A stretch of 64,000 nt of DNA from Helicobacter pylori oki112 (GTDB lineage: Bacteria; Campylobacterota; Campylobacteria; Campylobacterales; Helicobacteraceae), in the NCBI RefSeq assembly GCF_000600085.1, contig NZ_CP006821.1, forward strand, positions 992,001-1,056,000. The letters are read 5' to 3'. The notes under the pieces are model-generated. The model did not search any database. It saw only the letters and a program-made list of their open reading frames with translations, and was not told where the DNA came from. Each line of letters begins with the position of its first letter. The stretch's first letter is position 1. The position numbers were made by a program, and so were the translations under genes. Positions 56,901 through 64,000 of the stretch are shown one piece after another.

Positions 56901-58382
56901 ATGGAACATAAAGAAATCGTTATAGGGGTTGATATAGGCTCTAGAAAGATTTGCGCGATAGTGGCTGAATTTAAAGAAGGGATTTTGCGCATCATTGGCA
57001 CAGCCCATCAAGACTCCAAAGAAATCAATTCAAAAGCCATTAAAAGAGGGCGTATCAATAGCCTTGCTCACGCTTCTAACGCCATTAAAGAAGTGATTAA
57101 TAGCGCTAAAAAAATGGCAGGTTTGAACGCTGATGAAGACCGAAATAACCCCATTTCCTCCTTTAGGGAATCGTATTACCCTAAAACCAAAGCGATTGTT
57201 TCTTTTTCGGGGGCTTATACGGAAAGCATTAGAGATGTTACCGGTGTAGCGAGCACCAAAGATAATGTGGTAACCATTGATGAAATCAATCGCGCTATCA
57301 ATAACGCATGCGCTAAAGCAGGCTTGGATAACGACAAGCATATTTTGCATGCCCTCCCCTATCGCTTCACTTTAGACAAACAAGAAGTGAATGACCCTTT
57401 AGGAATGAGCGGCACTCGCCTAGAAGTCTTTATCCACATTGTCTATACAGAAAAAAACAACATTGAAAATTTAGAAAAAACCATGATCCAATCTGGGGTG
57501 GAGATTGAAAACATCGTGATCAATTCTTATGCAGCCTCCATTGCTACCTTGTCTAATGATGAAAGGGAATTGGGCGTGGCTTGCGTGGATATAGGCGGAG
57601 AAACATGCAACCTTACGATTTATAGCGGCAATTCCATACGCTATAACAAATACTTACCCATAGGCTCTCACCATTTAAGCACGGATTTATCGTCCATGCT
57701 CAACACCCCATTCCCTTACGCTGAAGAAGTTAAGATCAAATATGGGGATCTTTCTTTTGAAAGTGGCGAAGAAACGCCCTCTCAAAGTGTCCAAATCCCT
57801 ACCACCGGATCGGATGGCAATGAAAGCCATGTAGTGCCTCTTAGCAAAATCCAAAATATCATGAGAGATAGGGCTTTGGAAACTTTTCAAATCATCCACA
57901 GGAGCATTCAAGATAGCGGTTTAGAAGAGCATTTGGGTGGGGGCGTTGTTTTAACCGGCGGGATGGCTTTAATGAAAGGGATCAAAGAGCTGGCTAAAGC
58001 CCATTTCACTAATTACCCCGTGCGTTTGGCCGCTCCTATGGAAAAATACAATATCATGGGCATGTTTGAAGACTTGAAAGACCCTCGCTTTTCAGTCGTG
58101 GTCGGCTTGATTTTATACAAAGCAGGGGGGCATACCAATTATGAAAGAGACTCTAAAGGGATTATCCGCTACCATGAAATTGATGATTACACAAGAACAG
58201 CCCACCAATCAAGCCCCACCCCCCATATCCATTCATCGCCTACAGAAAGGAATTTGAGCGATTTAAAAGCCCCTAGCGCTCCTTTAAACACCGCTAAAAA
58301 CGATGATTTTTTACCCGTAAAACCCACCGAGCAAAAAGGTTTTTTTAAAAGTTTCCTTGATAAGATTTCTAAAATCTTTTAA
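56901..58382 (+). CDS. ftsA: Cell division protein FtsA
   Basis: The product has 493 residues from ATG 56901, preceded by AAGGGGAAATC; an ATG at 56886 is less well placed. An actin-like fold is seen: Gly-Val-Asp-Ile-Gly-Ser-Arg-Lys-Ile-Cys (phosphate 1), Cys-Val-Asp-Ile-Gly-Gly-Glu-Thr (phosphate 2, ~residue 231) and Leu-Thr-Gly-Gly-Met-Ala (adenosine). After a ~60-residue linker the C-terminus Lys-Gly-Phe-Phe-Lys-Ser-Phe-Leu is an amphipathic membrane-targeting helix. It tethers FtsZ filaments to the membrane. Confidence 0.96.
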   Translation: MEHKEIVIGVDIGSRKICAIVAEFKEGILRIIGTAHQDSKEINSKAIKRGRINSLAHASNAIKEVINSAKKMAGLNADEDRNNPISSFRESYYPKTKAIVSFSGAYTESIRDVTGVASTKDNVVTIDEINRAINNACAKAGLDNDKHILHALPYRFTLDKQEVNDPLGMSGTRLEVFIHIVYTEKNNIENLEKTMIQSGVEIENIVINSYAASIATLSNDERELGVACVDIGGETCNLTIYSGNSIRYNKYLPIGSHHLSTDLSSMLNTPFPYAEEVKIKYGDLSFESGEETPSQSVQIPTTGSDGNESHVVPLSKIQNIMRDRALETFQIIHRSIQDSGLEEHLGGGVVLTGGMALMKGIKELAKAHFTNYPVRLAAPMEKYNIMGMFEDLKDPRFSVVVGLILYKAGGHTNYERDSKGIIRYHEIDDYTRTAHQSSPTPHIHSSPTERNLSDLKAPSAPLNTAKNDDFLPVKPTEQKGFFKSFLDKISKIF

Positions 58383-58449
58383 GATATAACAATTTCTTTA
58401 TGCGATAAAAACGCCTTAATAAATAGTTATCAAAAGCTAGAAAACATGG

Positions 58450-58455
58450 TATAAT
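58450..58455 (+). promoter_or_regulatory. -10 element of ftsZ
   Basis: A perfect TATAAT within the 134-base ftsA-ftsZ gap, 61 bases before the ftsZ ATG, suggests ftsZ can be transcribed apart from ftsA. Confidence 0.55.
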
Positions 58456-58516
58456 CCTTTAGCTATTTATCAAAGTTTAAGATTTGCAAAAATCGTATCT
58501 CAAGGGGAATGTGGCT

Positions 58517-59674
58517 ATGGTTCATCAATCAGAGATGGAAAATTATAATATTGGTCAAGCAAGCATTGAAGAAGTAAGCAATCCAGCTTATAAAGGGGCT
58601 AAGATTGTCGTCATCGGTGTTGGAGGTGGGGGGTCTAACATGATTAAACACCTGGTTGAATACGGCGTGCATCAAGATGTTACCCCCATTGCTGTTAATA
58701 CTGATGGCCAGCATCTCAAAAACAATCCCGCTCCGGTTAAAATCCTTTTAGGCAAAGAATCCACTGGAGGTTTGGGCGCTGGAGGAATTCCTGATATTGG
58801 TAGAAAAGCCGCTGAAGAAAGTGCTAATGAAGTGAGAGAAGCGATTAAGGACGCTAAATTAGTCATTATCTCTACAGGGCTTGGAGGAGGGACTGGGACT
58901 GGAGCCACCCCTACTATCGTTAAAATCGCAAAAGAAGTGGGAGCGCTCACGATTGCTGTCGTTACCAAGCCTTTCAAATACGAAGGGAATCAAAAAAAGA
59001 AGAGGGCTGAAGAGGGGTTGAAAGAATTGGAGCAATCTAGCGATTCTATTTTGGTTATCCCTAATGACAAAATCCTTCTCACCATGAAAAAAAACGCTAG
59101 CACCACGGAATGTTATAAGGAAGTTGATGATGTCTTGGTTAGGGCGGTGAGCGGCATTTCTACCATCATCACTAAACCCGGTAATATCAATGTTGATTTT
59201 GCCGATTTAAAGAGTGCTCTTGGTTTTAAAGGCTTTGCGTTAATGGGTATTGGTGAAGCCACTGGCGAAGATTCTGCTAAAGCAGCGGTGGAAAATGCGA
59301 TCCAATCGCCTCTTCTTGATGACGCTTCTATTGAAGGGGCTAAGAGCATTATTGTCTTTTTTGAGCACCACCCTGATTATCCTATGATGGCTTATTCCAA
59401 CGCATGCGATTTTATTCAAGATCAAGCCCATCAAGATGTTGATGTTAAGTTTGGCCAACACACGAGCGAGAATATCCCCATTGATCATGTGCGCGTTACC
59501 ATCATTGCAACCGGTGCTGAAAGAAACAGCACTGGAGCAAATTTGGAATCGATCGCTACGCCCTCTCAGCCTGTGGTGAAACAAACAAGAAAAGTGGGTA
59601 ATGGCGAGTATTTAAAGATCCCTACTGAAGAAGAGCTATCCATACCCACAACCATGAGGATCCAGCAAGATTAA
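58517..59674 (+). CDS. ftsZ: Cell division protein FtsZ
   Basis: The product has 385 residues from ATG 58517; AAGGGGAATG lies upstream and this gives the usual H. pylori length. The tubulin signature Gly-Gly-Gly-Thr-Gly-Thr-Gly (~residue 125) and the T7-loop region Asn-Val-Asp-Phe-Ala-Asp-Leu (~residue 225) are intact. The extreme C-terminal Ile-Pro-Thr-Thr-Met-Arg-Ile is the short peptide that binds FtsA. It polymerises into the Z ring. No strong terminator follows; CCTAT/ATAGG at 59696-59709 is a weak hairpin. Confidence 0.97.
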   Translation: MVHQSEMENYNIGQASIEEVSNPAYKGAKIVVIGVGGGGSNMIKHLVEYGVHQDVTPIAVNTDGQHLKNNPAPVKILLGKESTGGLGAGGIPDIGRKAAEESANEVREAIKDAKLVIISTGLGGGTGTGATPTIVKIAKEVGALTIAVVTKPFKYEGNQKKKRAEEGLKELEQSSDSILVIPNDKILLTMKKNASTTECYKEVDDVLVRAVSGISTIITKPGNINVDFADLKSALGFKGFALMGIGEATGEDSAKAAVENAIQSPLLDDASIEGAKSIIVFFEHHPDYPMMAYSNACDFIQDQAHQDVDVKFGQHTSENIPIDHVRVTIIATGAERNSTGANLESIATPSQPVVKQTRKVGNGEYLKIPTEEELSIPTTMRIQQD

Positions 59675-59876
59675 TTGCAGATCTCGCTTTTCTCTCCTAT
59701 TTTTATAGGGCTGATAATAAAGCGGTTTGTTGGGTTTTTTCTCATTCGTTTTTTAGAATAAAATTAAAAAGCTTTGGTTTTAGAACTTTGATTTTAGAGT
59801 GTGCTGACTTTTAGAGCGTTTGGGGGGATTTTAAAGCGCTTAAAAGGGGAAATTATCCCAAAAAAACACCCCCTAG

Positions 59877-60932
59877 TTAATGAAGCGCTAGAAACTCATT
59901 TGGCAAAAACCAAGAGCTTTGTTTTTCGCACTCACCACCCCTGAAACTATACGCCCCGTTATGAATTTGTGAGATCAATGCATTTTTAACTTGATTGAGT
60001 TCTGCATTCTTAAGGACGGATTTGGGGGACTTCAATGACTAGCTGATTGAAATCCTCACCGCTTTATCAATCTCAAAGATAAAATCATAGCGCTTATTCA
60101 AGCTGTTATAAGTGGTGTCTTTAATCAAAGCATAAACTAGGTCTATGTTTTCTGTTTGTCTTATCGCTAATAAGGTGTCGTGGGATAGTTTCGTGCTCAC
60201 ATTGATGAACTGATTGAGTAGGTCTTGTTCGTTAATGGAACAATACCCAGCGTTAGTATCAAATTGATTAGTTTTAAGGGGTTTGGGTTTGTATGTGTTA
60301 TCTAGAACGCTATCCATAGTAAAGGAAGCGTTCAAGTCGTAGGAGTATCCAGGAACCCACTTGCTCCAATTTTCCCAACCACCCCTAGTTCCTATTATTT
60401 TTCTCTGTCCGTTCTCTATCAAATTGGCTTTTAATTTAGCAAGAACGCTGTTAGCGGTAATGTCTTTTTGTTCGGTTGCCTTATAAGTTCTTGCTATACT
60501 TTCATAGGTAGAGAACCCAAACCTAGCGGATTTAGATTTATCATCTCTTTTGATTTTATCTTTTTTAGTTTCGCTGTAGCTGTGTTTAACAACGCTACGC
60601 ATAAACTCCGTGAAAGCAATCAAAAAGTCAGGGTTTGACTGACCATTAGGTAAGGCTTCATCAGCGATAGAGTTCCTAAATTTAGGGTCTTTTAATTCAG
60701 CAAAGGGTTCTCCAAGTCTTGTTTTTTCCCCATCAAGCATCAAGTAGGGGTAAGGGGTAGTGCATATTAAAGTGAATACAGCCCCACGCTTATCTTTAGG
60801 GCTGTTGATAATAATGCTGTCTTGGTTGAACTCCCTACCCAAATTCACTATGATGTCTTTGAACTGATTTTTATTATGGAATGGTTTGAGTTCAAAACAA
60901 ATGAAGCTAGTTTCTATGTTAGCTTGTGGCAT
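59877..60932 (-). CDS. Accessory hypothetical protein with an in-frame amber codon
   Basis: ATG 60932 opens 297 codons to a TAG at 60041-60039. The same frame then continues 53 codons to TAA at 59877, coding a protein-like tail (Lys-Asn-Ala-Glu-Leu-Asn-Gln-Val-Lys, then Gly-Gly-Glu-Cys-Glu-Lys-Gln-Ser-Ser-Trp). The full product would be about 351 residues; a nonsense mutation has probably shortened it. No domain is recognised. It is lysine-rich and lacks a signal peptide. The region up to ftsZ (59675-59876) shows no gene. It follows another damaged accessory gene on the same strand. Confidence 0.65.
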
Positions 60933-61002
60933 ACCTGCTTCTCTGTATAACCTTTAACAATTTTGTATCCTATGTAGCCCTTGTATAGGTCTAGCTTTTT
61001 TC

Positions 61003-61559
61003 TCAACCACTTGGTTCTTTTTCGTTATCAGCGTTAGTGAGCATAAAGGGTTTTAAAAGGGCTTCAACTTCCTCTTTTTTCTCGCCCTCTGTTGTCGCAT
61101 TCAGTTCTAAAATCTTGGTGGCTTCTTTTAATCCATAATCCGCAATAATGGCTTTATCGTTATAAGTCCTATAACCAGAGATAACTGCTACTGGGTAGTT
61201 TAGCATCCGATCGCATAATCGGCTCATAGATAAAACGGTGGTATTCATTTTTTGAGCCATAGTCAAATCATCATAATACACTAGGTTATTGTCTCTTTTT
61301 GACCTTGTGTTTAAAACGGCTCTTAACGCTGACTTTTTCTTATCATACTCGTTTAGTTGGGCTGATAGGGGTTGGTTAGAATTGACAGAGATTTTAAAGA
61401 GAGGTAGTTGGCTTTTAGCTTCCTTGTATTCCTTAAAGGCGGGCATCAATGAGAGATGATAACGAGTTAGAATTGATAGGGTTTTTTTCGCTATTAAGCT
61501 AACTTGGTGCGTTTAGAATTATCCGTACCGATGAAAAGGTTTTTAAAATCGCTTGACAC
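61003..61559 (-). pseudogene. Accessory hypothetical gene, frameshifted near its 5' end
   Basis: The main frame (61449-61003, 148 codons) has no ribosome site, and coding-like sequence continues upstream of it (Arg-Tyr-His-Leu-Ser-Leu). GTG 61559, five bases after AAGGAG, starts a 21-codon frame (Ser-Ser-Asp-Phe-Lys-Asn-Leu-Phe) that stops at about 61497. Adding one base near 61500 joins the two. At the 3' end another frame codes Leu-Asp-Leu-Tyr-Lys-Gly-Tyr-Ile-Gly-Tyr-Lys and overlaps the next gene's start, hinting at a second shift near 61010. No domain is recognised. Confidence 0.55.
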
Positions 61560-61610
61560 AAGGTCTCCTTAAAATTCAAGTATCACTACAATCAATGCGC
61601 CTCACACCAA

Positions 61611-62435
61611 TCACTTAGAAGAGTCTTGATTTTTAATGGCAATATCTAGCTTGTTGAAAGGGATTTCAATGTGGTTAGCGTCTAGGGCGTTTTTGATGCG
61701 TTCAATGAGTTCGCTCCTCACATTAAAGATCCCATCTTCAATCTTTGCCCAAACCCTAATGGTGAAATTCAATGAACTTTGTCCAAAATCCGTGATCCCA
61801 ATAAAAGTGGGCATGTTTTTATCAATTTTTTCCATTGCGTCAATAACATCTTTTATAGTCTTATGCACCAGTTCAATATCACTCCCATACCCTACTCCAC
61901 AAACCCATTCAATGCGCCGACACGCCGTATTATTGCTATTAATAATATTAGAATTGGCGACACTTCTATTGGGTAAAACCGCCAAACGCCCGTCATGCAA
62001 GCGTAAAGAAGTGTTAAAAAAATTAAGCGCTTCTACTTTGCCCTCTAGGCCAGAGATTTCAATGATGTCTCCTTTTTTGAAAGGGTGCAAGATAATAAGG
62101 ATTATCCCTCCAGCAATGCTTGAAAGGTAATCTTTTAAAGCCAACGCCACCGCAATCCCCACCGTTCCTAAAACAGTGATAATAGAGGTGGTTTGGACGC
62201 CTAGCGTGCTGAGTGCAATGATTGTGGTGATGATAAGGATTAAGATAAAAGTAACCTGCGCGACAAAATTCGCTAAAATCTCATCCTTTTTGGATAAAAG
62301 TTTCATGGTTTTGTTCCGTAAGAAAGACGAAAAATAAAAACCTATACAAAAGACAACAATAGCCTTGATTAAGATTATCCCAAAATGCTTTGCCTGCGGA
62401 AAAAAATCCACTAACAGCGTTTTAATTTCATCCAT
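61611..62435 (-). CDS. Small-conductance mechanosensitive channel (MscS family)
   Basis: The product has 274 residues from ATG 62435, preceded by AAGGAAAAA. Three membrane helices are visible (~residues 12-35, 52-75 and 78-105). The third is the pore-lining Gly/Ala-rich helix (Val-Gly-Ile-Ala-Val-Ala-Leu-Ala-Leu-Lys-Asp), followed by the beta domain with Gly-Asp-Ile-Ile-Glu-Ile and Pro-Asn-Arg. It releases solutes on osmotic downshock. It is intact amid decayed neighbours. Confidence 0.92.
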   Translation of the reverse strand: MDEIKTLLVDFFPQAKHFGIILIKAIVVFCIGFYFSSFLRNKTMKLLSKKDEILANFVAQVTFILILIITTIIALSTLGVQTTSIITVLGTVGIAVALALKDYLSSIAGGIILIILHPFKKGDIIEISGLEGKVEALNFFNTSLRLHDGRLAVLPNRSVANSNIINSNNTACRRIEWVCGVGYGSDIELVHKTIKDVIDAMEKIDKNMPTFIGITDFGQSSLNFTIRVWAKIEDGIFNVRSELIERIKNALDANHIEIPFNKLDIAIKNQDSSK

Positions 62436-62634
62436 AAATTTTTCCTTGCAAATCACAAAATCGCTAAAAGAGACAAGATAACTTACCCTTATGTAGCTAA
62501 TTTTGACATGTTAGCATGTTTAGGACTAACCTTATTACCACAACTCAAACGCCTAACCCAATGCCAGTGTCAAAGGGATTGGCTTTTAGCGCGCTGTCTA
62601 ATGAAAAAGGGTTTTTTAGTGTTAAACCTAGAGA

Positions 62635-62844
62635 TTACTTTACGCACACCCCAAGATACCCGTCCCAGCGAACAGATCGCAAAAAATCACACCCAAAAGG
62701 TTGCTCCACAACTGCATAAATATTTTCTTGAATAAAGGGAATGAGTTTGTATTTAGAGCCGATGTAGTTCATTGATACAACCATTAAAGGGTAGTTTTGA
62801 TCAGATCTAATTGGATAGCTCGCATGATAGTCTTTTTCCTATAT
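62635..62844 (-). pseudogene. Remnant of an adenine-specific DNA methyltransferase (D12/Dam class)
   Basis: On the minus strand one frame reads Met-Asn-Tyr-Ile-Gly-Ser-Lys-Tyr-Lys-Leu-Ile from 62772, the standard N-terminus of this class. It reaches a run of six T. Dropping one T there brings in Phe-Cys-Asp-Leu-Phe-Ala-Gly-Thr-Gly, the SAM-binding motif I (about 62685-62660). Stops follow at once, so the catalytic Asp-Pro-Pro-Tyr part is gone. Upstream, coding-like sequence in another frame (Leu-Lys-Glu-Cys-Gly-Phe-Glu-Tyr-Asn) joins it if one A is removed near 62836. The rest of 62436-63028 is non-coding or decayed. Confidence 0.7.
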
Positions 62845-63028
62845 TGTATTCAAACCCACATTCTTTCAAAAGGAATGAAGCGATCCCTCTTTTTGCTCCT
62901 TTGAATTGGCTCAAGCATTCCTTTAAAAAGACTCTAAAACTCTAAAATCCAGTAACATATTGGCTTAACACTGCATGTCTTTTGGCTTGAGATTCCTTTT
63001 TGGAGCTTAAGTCAGATTGACCTAGCGA

Positions 63029-63936
63029 TCAATCACAATCATTACTTTTGGTTGCCTTGATTGGAGAGTTGTTGCTCTTGATTGGAAGGTGCGCCCCATA
63101 GCAACTTCTCCCATTACCCCATAAGTAATACACAAGCACTGCTAACGCAACAAAACCAATCGTGCTTATTAATTCTCCTGGGTGTTCATAGGCTATTTGG
63201 TATTCCATCGCCAATAAAACATAGTAGCATGGAACGGCAATAAAAGAAACTATCATAAAACCAAAAAATAACCTAATGATTGATTCGAGGAAAAAAGATA
63301 ATTTTTTGCCTTCTTGAATTTTCTGCAACCAATAATTTGTAAGACTAAAAAACGCTTGCAATAACAAAAAATACGGCCCTATACACACCCAAACAAGAGA
63401 AATGATAATCTTAGAGTGATCTCTATATTAAAATGAGCAAGAAGTTTGATTATGGAGTAAATGGGCGAATACTGCATAAGGGTGTGGAGTAGCTGCAAAC
63501 TATCAGGATAGCAAGCGGAGAAAGAAAACGATTCATAACAACCGCTCAAATAACTCAAAAAGGGAACACCATAAAAATAATAAAACCCTACCATATACAA
63601 CCATAAAGATCCTATGAGCGATCCTACAAAAATTGTGTTTAGTAATATACTCCTTATAAAAATAGCGATAAGGGCAATTATTGCGACAACTATCACAATG
63701 AAAACTAGAGTAAAGATAGTGTCGTCTTGATTTGCAAGCCGACCAACTTTAACACCCACTGATGGGTGTTTTTCAAACCATTTGAATACATTTAACGCAC
63801 CATCTGAGAAATTGGCAGTGATTGGCATGGAAAAAGAGCCAAAGTCAAGAGAAGGAATGGCTGTTGCGTTTAGGGTTTTATTCGCACCAAAAAACCCAAT
63901 CACAAGAATAAAGCACAATCTGATTAAAACATTCAT
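63029..63936 (-). pseudogene. Multi-pass membrane protein split by a single-base frameshift
   Basis: Frame one (63936-63379) has a signal peptide (residues 1-24) and two or three membrane helices. Frame two (to 63029) carries two to three more helices and a basic tail. Frame two is open well upstream of its first GTG and reads Asp-His-Ser-Lys-Ile-Ile-Ile-Ser-Leu-Val-Trp before it, so the shift lies near 63418. One extra base there would give a single protein of about 302 residues. No family is recognised; the signal peptide plus helices is reminiscent of VirB6-like or other exported channel parts, but this is only a resemblance. Confidence 0.6.
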
Positions 63937-63978
63937 TTCAGCACTCTTTTTGATGATTTTATAAGCTTTTGAGTATAG

Positions 63979-64000
63979 TAGACTTAGACTTAGACTTAGA
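63979..64000. repeat. Hexanucleotide tandem repeat at window edge
   Basis: TAGACT occurs three times in a row followed by TAGA at the last base, so the array continues outside the window. It lies about 45 bases upstream of the damaged membrane protein gene. Confidence 0.85.

Noticed and set aside
62516..62719. Plus-strand frame of 67 codons with protein-like start (Pro-Val-Ser-Lys-Gly-Leu-Ala-Phe-Ser)
   Set aside because: No ribosome site, and its second half is antisense to the methyltransferase remnant. The first ~45 codons could be the start of another lost gene, but I cannot support it.
1..64000. CRISPR arrays or complete insertion sequences
   Set aside because: No regularly spaced repeats and no transposase frames were found in the window.

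Overview
The window is a stretch of Helicobacter pylori chromosome (Campylobacterota). It is AT-rich, with frequent homopolymer runs. It carries genes typical of H. pylori: a VacA-like autotransporter, Hop porins, RdxA, CznABC, VapD, and the RpoN chaperone HP0958. From memory the gene order matches roughly HP0922 to HP0985 of strain 26695; locus numbers given here are recollection, not search results.

Layout. 1-4.6 kb: the 3' half of a VacA-like toxin gene (vlpC) and the outer membrane protein gene hopK. 4.7-12.6 kb: a mostly plus-strand housekeeping run (recR, truD, htpX, folE, ispA, surE, a small envelope gene, queD, queE, a GNAT). folE, queD and queE supply the first steps to queuosine precursors. 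12.6-16.2 kb: decay, with a Hop fragment, an MFS transporter whose start codon reads ATA, and a DUF262/DUF1524 (GmrSD-like) gene broken by two single-base deletions. 16.2-21.9 kb: minus-strand amino-acid genes (ABC permease and binding protein, alr, AlsT-type carrier, dadA, ridA), which together import alanine, interconvert its enantiomers and oxidise D-alanine. 22.2-22.7 kb: four tRNA genes (Gly, Leu, Cys, Ser) behind a strong promoter. 22.8-36.5 kb: an NhaC-type antiporter, accD, recO, pncC-like, rdxA, lgt, a pseudouridine synthase, waaA, HP0958, a NIF3-like gene, glyQ and gpsA. glyQ as read here is frameshifted.

36.7-42.6 kb holds the most unusual system: three consecutive dynamin-like GTPase genes in one minus-strand unit. 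The middle one is interrupted by a stop codon and a frameshift, and the last carries a 96-residue tandem duplication. Between this unit and vapD lies a compact predicted small transcript (promoter, 5' hairpin, strong ribosome site, 13-codon frame ending in a CT repeat, terminator) laid out like a type I toxin gene. 43.1-50.9 kb: the CznABC metal efflux system and glyS. 51-59.7 kb: a secreted protein, gpmI, gatC, bioA, a PpiD/SurA-like protein, ftsA and ftsZ.

59.8-64 kb is an accessory zone with heavy decay: a gene with an internal amber codon, a frameshifted partner, an intact MscS-type channel, the remains of an adenine methyltransferase, a frameshifted membrane protein and a hexanucleotide repeat at the edge.

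A recurring theme is single-base length change in short homopolymers. It explains the breaks in at least seven genes here. In nearly all of these the reading frame can be rejoined with one base, so each break is recent, phase-variable or a sequencing error.
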